A stretch of 17,525 nt of DNA. It comes from an uncultured Anaerococcus sp. (GTDB taxonomy: Bacteria > Bacillota > Clostridia > Tissierellales > Peptoniphilaceae). The DNA lies in the NCBI RefSeq assembly GCF_937934665.1, contig NZ_CALGYW010000070.1, positions 1 to 17,525 on the forward strand. Direction: 5' to 3'. Below the pieces are notes generated by a model. The model had not been told where the DNA came from, did not search any database, and saw nothing but the letters and a program-made list of their open reading frames with translations. Every line of letters begins with the position of its first letter. Positions within the stretch are counted from its first letter, which is position 1. The position numbers were made by a program, and so were the translations under genes. Positions 1 to 5,490 of this stretch are shown in pieces.

Positions 1-801
1 AGATCCTAAAAGGACCCCTCCACCCATTCCTGCAAGCATTAGACTATAAAAGATTTCATCTTTGGCAAAGGCAGGTAAGACTGCACTTATAGATGTTGCA
101 GAAAAATTTATAAAAACTACTCCAAGGACTAGGGCAAAAATCCTAGAATCCTTAAATAAGTCCAGACCTTCTTTAAGACCCTTAAAGTGATTTTTAATAA
201 CTGAACCTTGTTTTTTATTTCCTCTTTCATTATAATGACTAAGCTTTTTTGATAAGAGACAAAACAATAGTCCAGTCAATATAAAACTTACGCTATCAGC
301 ATAAAAAGCTGTCATAAAGCCAAATATAGATATAATAAAACCTGCTAGGGTATCGAATATTGCATTTGATCCTTGATAAGCCATAGTCATCAAAGAATTT
401 CCTGTAACAAGTTCTTCTTCTGAGAGAATCTTAGGCAAAAGAGAAATCTGACCAGGATAAACCAGCTGGTTAATCAATGAGATTATAGGCATAATAACCA
501 TAATGTGGTAGACATTTAGTTTTTCAAAATAATACAAGGCTGGAATAATTAATATTAAGATAGCTTGTATAAATTGAGAAAGAATCAAAAACTTCTTCAT
601 ATTAATCTTATCTAAAATTGGACTTAGAAGTAATTGAACAATGGCTGTTGATGATGTTAGAAACAGGGTTATACCTGAATATACAGTAGATCCACTCATC
701 TGATAGACCAAGAGGGTAGAGGCTATAGCATAGAGGCTATCACCAAAATTTGTAATAAGTCGCCCTAGAATCAGGACATAGAAATCTTTACTTTTAATCA
801 T
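1..801 (-). CDS. MFS transporter, efflux type (3' end beyond window)
   Basis: My own translation of the minus strand from 801 gives an uninterrupted 267-codon frame that runs off the left edge. It begins MIKSKDFYVLILGRLITNFG and continues with DSLYAIASTLLVYQMSGSTV. This N-terminus, with NFGDSLY after the first membrane helix and a series of long hydrophobic segments, is typical of MFS_3-type transporters related to macrolide efflux and enterobactin exporters. About two thirds of a 400-residue protein is present; the C-terminal part is missing. An in-frame ATG also lies at 810, but the AAGGAG site (811-817) sits one base from it and about ten bases from the ATG at 801, so 801 is preferred. An ArsR-like gene lies upstream on the same strand, separated by a repeat-rich leader, which suggests regulated expression. 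The substrate cannot be told from the sequence; a drug-type export role is inferred from family only. Confidence 0.8.
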   Translation of the reverse strand, partial: MIKSKDFYVLILGRLITNFGDSLYAIASTLLVYQMSGSTVYSGITLFLTSSTAIVQLLLSPILDKINMKKFLILSQFIQAILILIIPALYYFEKLNVYHIMVIMPIISLINQLVYPGQISLLPKILSEEELVTGNSLMTMAYQGSNAIFDTLAGFIISIFGFMTAFYADSVSFILTGLLFCLLSKKLSHYNERGNKKQGSVIKNHFKGLKEGLDLFKDSRIFALVLGVVFINFSATSISAVLPAFAKDEIFYSLMLAGMGGGVLLGS

Positions 802-852
802 TTTTAACATACTCCTTAGATTTAACGTTTAGTTTTTATTGACAGTTATTTC

Positions 853-904
853 TTTTTTTACCAGTAAGCTTTTACTTACTGGTTTTAATACGATCTATAA
901 ATTT
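853..904. repeat. 52-bp direct repeat with hairpin, copy 1
   Basis: Seven T residues are followed by ACCAGTAAG-cttttA-CTTACTGGT (860-883), a perfect nine-pair hairpin, and then a conserved tail ending ATAAATTT. The whole 52 bp is identical to 1076-1127, exactly 223 bp away. The hairpin has a T tract on its left on the plus strand and only TTTT on its right, so it is at best a weak terminator. It lies inside the predicted leader transcript of the MFS gene. Confidence 0.85.
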
Positions 905-967
905 GTTTTTTTTATTTGGATAAATCCTCCTTCTTTACCATATTTATTATTAATTCAATAAATAAGT

Positions 968-996
968 TTTATAATTTATTGATAGTACTAATTCAA
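968..996 (-). promoter_or_regulatory. Predicted promoter of the MFS gene
   Basis: Reading the minus strand, TTGAAT (991-996) and TATAAA (968-973) are separated by 17 bases, a good fit to a vegetative sigma-A promoter. The transcript would have a leader of about 160 nt that contains the orphan ribosome-binding-like site, the hairpin of repeat copy 1 and one TTTAACGTTTA box. In such AT-rich DNA chance matches are common. Confidence 0.45.
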
Positions 997-1075
997 AATT
1001 AATCATAGACACCCATTATTTACACCTATATAGTTTATATAAATTTAACGTTTAATATTTTTTGACTGGAACGTA

Positions 1076-1127
1076 TTTTTTTACCAGTAAGCTTTTACTT
1101 ACTGGTTTTAATACGATCTATAAATTT
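1076..1127. repeat. 52-bp direct repeat with hairpin, copy 2
   Basis: Identical over 52 bp to 853-904, with the hairpin arms at 1083-1106. The flanks then diverge, apart from the TTTAACGTTTA box that precedes both copies at the same distance. This suggests a duplicated unit of about 223 bp in which only the hairpin and box are still recognisable. Confidence 0.85.
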
Positions 1128-1244
1128 ATTTTTTATTGAATTAACCATGAAATTTGAATGTACAATGGAGTTTATGACTTAGTCATCATTACCCGATTTA
1201 TATTTTTTAACGTTTAAATTTTATTTACAGTAATTTTTATTTTT

Positions 1245-1411
1245 AGGAGCTGCTGCAGAATGAATAAATAGTTCTAATATTTTTAGAGTAACCATTAGAA
1301 AATTTTGCCCTTTCGATCTAGCTATAGCTGATTGCCGGCTTTGAGATATAAAATTTTCTAATGGAACCTTCTGCTAATAGAACGATATTTATTCACAATT
1401 ACACTAGCTCT
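1245..1411 (-). repeat. Palindromic intergenic element, copy 1 (MITE-like)
   Basis: This element begins directly after the stop codon of the ArsR-like gene and reads in the same direction. Its minus-strand left part AATTGTGAATAAATATCG and right part ATTTATTCATTCTGCAGCAG match the ends of the element at 12861-13033. Inside, 1292-1306 and 1350-1364 form a perfect 15-bp inverted repeat (CCATTAGAAAATTTT and its complement), with GCCGGC in the loop region as in the other copy. The terminal sequences GAGCTAGTGT and CAGCAGCTCC are degenerate compared with GGGGCTGTTGCA in copy 2. No open frame is present. It could be a MITE, an RNA hairpin element or a transcription end signal. Confidence 0.75.
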
Positions 1412-1840
1412 TTAAGATAATTTATAGATTTGTACTTGGAAGCTTTCAGAATATTCCCCATTATTACTATATTTTTTTATAAGTTCATTCAATTCTTTTT
1501 CAAAAGACTTGTAACTATCTTTTGGAATTTTGAAAGTGAATTGCTTTTCTTCCAAATTTTTATTAAATATTTCGCTATTTGGTATAAAGGCCTTGGCCAC
1601 TGGTAGGAAATATTTTTGAGTAATACCATTTATTAGCTCTGTGTCTACGACCTCTATAATGCCATTTTGTTCCAATATTTTTAAGTGGTAGTGGATTTTA
1701 GAACGACTGACTCCAAGGGCATGGGATATGTCTTGGGCAGTTTTTGGGCTTGTTCCAAGAGTCATAATTATTTTAAGTCTTATAGGATCACTTACTATAT
1801 TTACTTCCTCTAGAGTGTTTAGTATATGTACTTCCTTCAA
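1412..1840 (-). CDS. ArsR/SmtB-like winged-helix transcriptional regulator
   Basis: A 142-residue protein with an N-terminal winged helix-turn-helix domain (about residues 10-80). Its motif SDPIRLKIIMTLG, the helix TAQDISHALGVSRSKIHYHL and the wing leading to KYFLP are typical of ArsR-type or HTH_20 regulators. The C-terminal half (80-142) is charged and probably serves dimerisation. No cysteine pair of a metal sensor is visible, so the ligand is unknown. The start is TTG (1838-1840), chosen because a near-perfect GGAGGTGA site lies seven bases before it and no ATG is as well placed. A consensus promoter lies at 1870-1898 with an inverted repeat just upstream. The MFS transporter downstream on the same strand is the natural candidate target, by analogy with many regulator-efflux pairs; this is inference. 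Confidence 0.82.
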   Translation of the reverse strand: MKEVHILNTLEEVNIVSDPIRLKIIMTLGTSPKTAQDISHALGVSRSKIHYHLKILEQNGIIEVVDTELINGITQKYFLPVAKAFIPNSEIFNKNLEEKQFTFKIPKDSYKSFEKELNELIKKYSNNGEYSESFQVQIYKLS

Positions 1841-1869
1841 AAAATCACCTCCGTTTATCTATTAACTAG

Positions 1870-1898
1870 AGTATAACACAGAAATATGGCACTGTCAA
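1870..1898 (-). promoter_or_regulatory. Consensus promoter of the ArsR-like gene
   Basis: On the minus strand TTGACA (1893-1898) and TATACT (1870-1875) are 17 bases apart, close to the ideal sigma-A promoter. Transcription would start about 25-30 bases before the TTG start codon, leaving just room for the ribosome binding site. Confidence 0.8.
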
Positions 1899-1904
1899 AT
1901 AAAT

Positions 1905-1934
1905 TTTATCGTTAAATATAGATTACACGATAAA
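1905..1934. promoter_or_regulatory. Inverted repeat upstream of the ArsR-like promoter (candidate operator)
   Basis: TTTATCGT (1905-1912) and ACGATAAA (1927-1934) are perfect eight-base arms separated by 14 bases, just upstream of the -35 box. The minus-strand text TTTAACGATAAA resembles the TTTAACGTTTA boxes before the MFS gene. It may be an operator for self-control, or a weak hairpin ending the trpP transcript. Confidence 0.4.
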
Positions 1935-1960
1935 TCTTTTTGTCCTTATTAGATAAACCA

Positions 1961-2470
1961 TTATTTTAAAAGATTCATCCTCTTAGTTGCCTGGTATAAG
2001 AATATTCCAAGGATGGCATTTATGGCCATGGCTACTAGTACTGCTGGGTAGGATGGGAGAAATAAATTTAGCTGTTTGGTCACACTTAAGGCAATTGTCA
2101 AAAATAGGGTGCCTGATACCATTGTTCCTAGGGCAAATATTAGGATTATCTTTGGTATAGAGAAGTTTTTGCCCATGGCCTTTATCATGTAAAAGACAAC
2201 TAAAGCTGTGATTATCTTTTCTATGAAGTTTGGGATTTGGCCACCTGGAAAACCTGTTGTTAGCGCAGACATGATTCCTCCTGCGATTCCTATTAGTAAG
2301 GCTTCTTTTACATCTCTTACTATCATAAGGGAGATAAACATCATGGAGAGTAAAAAGTCAGGTTTTACTCCAAAAAATATCCCTGGCACCATTAGATGGA
2401 GGACAAGGCCTAGGGCCATGAAGACTCCTGATATGGTTAAGTTTCTTACTTGTATTGAATTTGTTTGCAT
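1961..2470 (-). CDS. trpP: Tryptophan transporter TrpP
   Basis: A 169-residue, almost wholly hydrophobic protein with about five membrane segments. The pattern GVKPDFLLSMMFISL (about 34-48), followed by GIAGGIMSALTTGFPGGQIP (about 61-80), matches the TrpP (YhaG) family of Firmicutes, in which the ALTTxFPxGQIPN stretch is the signature. Family knowledge says it imports tryptophan across the cell membrane; the fold resembles substrate-binding subunits of ECF transporters. The T-box leader directly upstream carries a UGG specifier, which independently supports tryptophan as the substrate. The ATG at 2468-2470 follows AAAGGA by seven bases. The gene is monocistronic or weakly linked to the ArsR-like gene downstream, which has its own promoter. 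Confidence 0.92.
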   Translation of the reverse strand: MQTNSIQVRNLTISGVFMALGLVLHLMVPGIFFGVKPDFLLSMMFISLMIVRDVKEALLIGIAGGIMSALTTGFPGGQIPNFIEKIITALVVFYMIKAMGKNFSIPKIILIFALGTMVSGTLFLTIALSVTKQLNLFLPSYPAVLVAMAINAILGIFLYQATKRMNLLK

Positions 2471-2499
2471 GATTTTTTCCTTTCTTCCTGCTTTCTAAT

Positions 2500-2535
2500 A
2501 AAAAAAGCCCGCTCCTATAATTATAGGAGCGAGCT
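2500..2535 (-). terminator. Intrinsic terminator of the T-box leader
   Basis: AGCTCGCTCCTAT and ATAGGAGCGGGCT pair around an AATT loop (2506-2535), with one U-G pair, and seven T follow on the minus strand. It overlaps the antiterminator sequence, as required for T-box switching. Confidence 0.92.
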
Positions 2536-2752
2536 TAGCCCACGGTGCCATCCTCATTTGTCTATCACAAATAGACCTCTTTAGATACTTACATATCCTA
2601 TCCCTGTAAGGTGAGAACCACCCGCCGGCTACTAACTTTCACCTTTGATCCGATAGATCCATTCACAAAAAATCTTACCTTGCAATTCTCATCAAACATT
2701 TACTTTCTGTTGGTTTGATATTTTGCTACTACTTCTATCTACGATTTATGTT
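2500..2752 (-). ncRNA. T-box leader, tryptophan-specific
   Basis: This minus-strand leader has the T-box architecture. GATAGA near 2734 pairs with TCTATC near 2655 to close Stem I. The specifier loop reads GAATGGATC, giving a UGG (Trp) codon at 2659-2661. The antiterminator bulge TGGCACCGTG lies at 2541-2550, and its UGGC can pair with a GCCA tRNA end, matching the G discriminator base usual for bacterial tRNA-Trp. A terminator stem at 2506-2535 is followed by seven T. Uncharged tRNA-Trp should stabilise the antiterminator and switch on trpP when tryptophan is short. Confidence 0.93.
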
Positions 2753-2758
2753 AGCTTT

Positions 2759-2787
2759 ATCATATTACATCATTAGCACTTTGTCAA
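2759..2787 (-). promoter_or_regulatory. Consensus promoter of the trpP T-box transcript
   Basis: TTGACA (2782-2787) and TATGAT (2759-2764) on the minus strand, 17-base spacer. The -35 box is only nine bases past the stop codon of the purine permease, with no hairpin terminator between them, so read-through from the permease would enter the T-box. Confidence 0.85.
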
Positions 2788-2796
2788 GTATATTTT

Positions 2797-4101
2797 TTAA
2801 ATAATATATCTGATTAAAAATACGAGTGCTAAAACATAGATCATAGGGCTTACTTCCTTACCCTTGCCTGTTAGAAGTTTAATGGCCGCAAAGCTCATAA
2901 TTCCAAAGGCTATACCCTCAGCTATAGAATAAGCTAGTGGCATCATGAGGATTGTCATGAAGGCTGGGAAGGCTTCAGTGATATCCTTAAAGTCGATCTC
3001 TGCAACAGTAGATAGCATGAATAACCCTACTGTTACTAAGGCAGCTGATGTTGCTGCTGCAGGTATTATAGAAAATACTGGGAAGAAAAATGCTGCTATT
3101 ACAAAGCATCCTGCTGTTGCAAGGGCTGTAAGTCCTGTTCTTCCACCTTCTGCTACACCTGATGAACTTTCTACAAAGGTTGTTATTGTAGATGTTCCAA
3201 GAAGGGCTCCAAAGGTTGTTCCTACTGCGTCACTCATTAAAGCCTTGCTTACTTCTGGTAGGTTGCCATTTTCATCTAGCATCTTTGCCTTTGTCGCAAC
3301 TCCTGTGAGAGTTCCAAGGGTATCAAAGATATCTACAAATAAAAATGAGAATAAGACTGAAAACATCTCAAAAGAGAAGATATTAGAAAAGTCTAATTTA
3401 AAGGCTACCGGTTTGATTGATGGTGGTAGGCTTACGATATTTGTATCTGGTAAATGTGTTACGCCTAGGATTAGTGAAAGGACGGTTGATACCAAGATTC
3501 CCCAAAGTAGGGCTCCCTTTACTCCTCTGGCTGTAAGTACAATCATCACCACTAGGGCAAAGAAAAATACAAGGGCCTCAAGACTCTTTAGGTTACCAAG
3601 AGCAAGGGCTGGTTCTGCCTTTACTATGATGTTTGCATTTAATAGGCCGATTTCTGCTATAAATAAGCCTATACCGACTGACACTGCCTTCTTTAGGGTA
3701 GTTGGAATTGAGTTAAATATTGCTTCTCTAACTCCCACAAAAGATAGTAAGATAAAAACAATTCCTTCTAAAAATACCGCGGCAAGAGCAAATTCCCAAC
3801 TCTTTCCCATTTGACCGACTACTGTATAGGTGAAGAAAGCATTAAGCCCCATACCAGCAGATAGACCGAATGGTAGGTTTGCATAAAAGGCCATTAGGAC
3901 CATGGCTATAACACTTGCGATGATGGTCGCTGAGAAAACTGCCCCATAATCCATGCCAGCCTCACTTAGGATAGCTGGATTTACTGCAAGGATATAACTC
4001 ATTGTCATAAAGGTAGTTATACCTGCCATTATTTCTGTCTTAACATTAGTACCATGTTTATTTAGCTTGAAAGTTTTTTCAAAAAACGAAATTTCTGCCA
4101 T
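2797..4101 (-). CDS. AzgA/NCS2-type purine permease (hypoxanthine/guanine/adenine)
   Basis: A 434-residue membrane protein with 12-14 predicted helices. Motifs of the AzgA branch are present: GITTFMTMSYILAVNP (27-42), GLSAGMGLNAFFTY (79-92), FVDIFDTLGTLTGVATKA (255-272) and TSTITTFVESSSGVAEGGRT (303-322). The family takes up hypoxanthine, guanine or adenine by proton symport at the cell membrane; which base cannot be told. The frame is open to an ATG at 4134, but the start at 4101 is chosen because AAGGAGG precedes it by six bases and MAEISFFEKTFKL is the usual N-terminus. No purine riboswitch is recognisable in the short divergent region before the CNNM-like gene. Length is normal. Confidence 0.93.
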   Translation of the reverse strand: MAEISFFEKTFKLNKHGTNVKTEIMAGITTFMTMSYILAVNPAILSEAGMDYGAVFSATIIASVIAMVLMAFYANLPFGLSAGMGLNAFFTYTVVGQMGKSWEFALAAVFLEGIVFILLSFVGVREAIFNSIPTTLKKAVSVGIGLFIAEIGLLNANIIVKAEPALALGNLKSLEALVFFFALVVMIVLTARGVKGALLWGILVSTVLSLILGVTHLPDTNIVSLPPSIKPVAFKLDFSNIFSFEMFSVLFSFLFVDIFDTLGTLTGVATKAKMLDENGNLPEVSKALMSDAVGTTFGALLGTSTITTFVESSSGVAEGGRTGLTALATAGCFVIAAFFFPVFSIIPAAATSAALVTVGLFMLSTVAEIDFKDITEAFPAFMTILMMPLAYSIAEGIAFGIMSFAAIKLLTGKGKEVSPMIYVLALVFLIRYII

Positions 4102-4191
4102 ATTTGCCTCCTTTTTTTTATGATACATTCTCATTATATATTTTTATTTAAATTTATCATTAAAATCCTTTATTTTTAAGTCGAAAATCGC

Positions 4192-4197
4192 TATAAT
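4192..4197 (+). promoter_or_regulatory. -10 box for the CNNM-like operon
   Basis: TATAAT lies 35 bases before the chosen start of the CNNM-like gene; the -35 region (TTTATT at 4169-4174, 17-base spacer) is weak. Confidence 0.45.
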
Positions 4198-4231
4198 AAG
4201 TATAAGAGAATAATTTATGAAAGAAGGAAAA

Positions 4232-5479
4232 ATGAGTCATACGAATTGGATTGAGCTTATAGTTATAATATTGGGGGTAATGGGAAGCGCGTTTTTTTCC
4301 TCATCAGAAACAGCCCTTACATCCTTAAATGTATTTAAAATTAGGCAGATGGAAGAAAATGGAGTAGAAAATTCTTCCCTAGTTAGAAAGCTAACTGACG
4401 ATATTGGTAAGGTTTTAACTACTATTTTGATCGGAAATAATATAGTAAACATAGTTACTACAACAGTTGCTACCATATTTTTTACAGACCTTTTTGGCCC
4501 GTCAGGTGCCATTATATCAACTGTTGTCCTTACTCTTACCATCTTAATCTTTGGTGAGGTTACACCAAAAAATATAGCAACCTCCTCATCAGAAAAAGTC
4601 GCCCTCAAAGTGGCAAGGCCTATTAGGTTTTTTGACCTTATCTTAAAACCTATGTCCTTTTTTCTCCAAGCCATTACTAATGTTTTAACTAAGATGCTTA
4701 TAGGAGAAAGTGGACAAAAAGATGAGATAGTTACAGAAGAAGACCTAAAAACTATAGTCGATGTATCTGAAGAACAGGGGGTTATAAACTACCAAGAATC
4801 AGAAATTATCAACAATGTTTTTGAATTTGGAGACTCTGACGTAGAAGATATCATGACCGCAAGGACAAATATGGAAGCTATAGCAGTCGATATGGAAGAT
4901 AGGGAGCTAAAAAACTTCCTAAAAAATTGCAAGCACTCAAGAATACCGGTCTATGGTAAGTCCATTGATAATATAATAGGCATCTTACATATGAAGGATA
5001 TAGTCGCTTTTATCGCTGAAGATAAGGATTTAAATATCGAAGAGATGGTTAGGCCTGCCTTCTATGTATATGATAATATGCATATTTTTGACCTCTTTAA
5101 GTCAATGAGAAGTGAAAATGTATCCCTTGCCATAGTTATAGATGAGTACGGTGGTACAAGCGGGATTGTAACCATAGAAGATATAGTAGAAGAGCTAGTT
5201 GGCGAGATTGAAGATGAGTATGATACCCATCTTGAAACAATTTTTAAGATAAATGATAAGGAATATTTGGTAAACCCATCTATCCACATAAATGACTTTA
5301 ATGATTATTTTGATACTGACCTTGAGCAGATTAAAAATGATTCTATTGGAGGATATTTGATTGATAAGCTTGGTAGGATTCCAAAACTTGGAGATGCGAT
5401 TGAAGTAGGAGGAATAAAAATTGCAGTCCTCCAGATAAATAGGTATAAACTTGAGATGTTAAAGGTAGAATTTTTTTAA
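4232..5479 (+). CDS. CNNM/CorC-type hemolysin-family membrane protein (DUF21, CBS pair, CorC domain)
   Basis: A 415-residue protein with three parts in the usual order. Residues 5-150 form the DUF21/CNNM membrane domain, with FFSSSETALTSLN (21-33) and GEVTPKNIAT (108-117). A CBS pair follows (about 200-325), including HSRIPVYGKSIDNIIGIL and DEYGGTSGIVTIEDIVEELV (304-323). A C-terminal CorC_HlyC domain (about 335-415) contains SIGGYLIDKLGRIPKLGD. Related proteins handle Mg2+ (and Co2+) efflux or Mg-dependent transport; the name hemolysin is historical. An ATG at 4217 is in frame, but the start at 4232 has AGAAGG five bases upstream. It is 11 bases from the pyrophosphatase gene, so the two are probably co-transcribed. 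The CBS domain would be expected to bind adenine nucleotides, like the one in its neighbour. Confidence 0.92.
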   Translation: MSHTNWIELIVIILGVMGSAFFSSSETALTSLNVFKIRQMEENGVENSSLVRKLTDDIGKVLTTILIGNNIVNIVTTTVATIFFTDLFGPSGAIISTVVLTLTILIFGEVTPKNIATSSSEKVALKVARPIRFFDLILKPMSFFLQAITNVLTKMLIGESGQKDEIVTEEDLKTIVDVSEEQGVINYQESEIINNVFEFGDSDVEDIMTARTNMEAIAVDMEDRELKNFLKNCKHSRIPVYGKSIDNIIGILHMKDIVAFIAEDKDLNIEEMVRPAFYVYDNMHIFDLFKSMRSENVSLAIVIDEYGGTSGIVTIEDIVEELVGEIEDEYDTHLETIFKINDKEYLVNPSIHINDFNDYFDTDLEQIKNDSIGGYLIDKLGRIPKLGDAIEVGGIKIAVLQINRYKLEMLKVEFF

Positions 5480-5490
5480 AAGGGGAAAAA

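Larger units (their letters stand above)
802..1243. other. Repeat-rich non-coding region ahead of the MFS gene
   Basis: No open frame with a credible ribosome binding site is visible here on either strand. The stretch is very AT-rich. It holds a 52-bp direct repeat containing a hairpin (853-904 and 1076-1127), three copies of a TTTAACGTTTA box (821-831, 1044-1054, 1206-1216), a likely promoter for the MFS gene (968-996) and a strong ribosome-binding-like sequence without a start codon (926-932). The offset between the copies of both the box and the hairpin is 223 bp, so part of the region looks like an old tandem duplication. Confidence 0.7.

Noticed and set aside
853..1127. The two 52-bp repeats as the start of a CRISPR array
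   Set aside because: Only two copies, a 171-bp gap between them, and no cas genes in the window.
1172..1189. Tiny ORF ATG ATG ACT AAG TCA TAA on the minus strand as a leader peptide
   Set aside because: Five codons with no good ribosome binding site, located upstream of the predicted MFS promoter; chance is enough to explain it.
2945..3814. 289-codon open frame on the plus strand opposite the purine permease
   Set aside because: No ribosome binding site, a composition typical of an antisense shadow (long runs of K, S, T, P and R), and the minus-strand frame is clearly a conserved AzgA permease.
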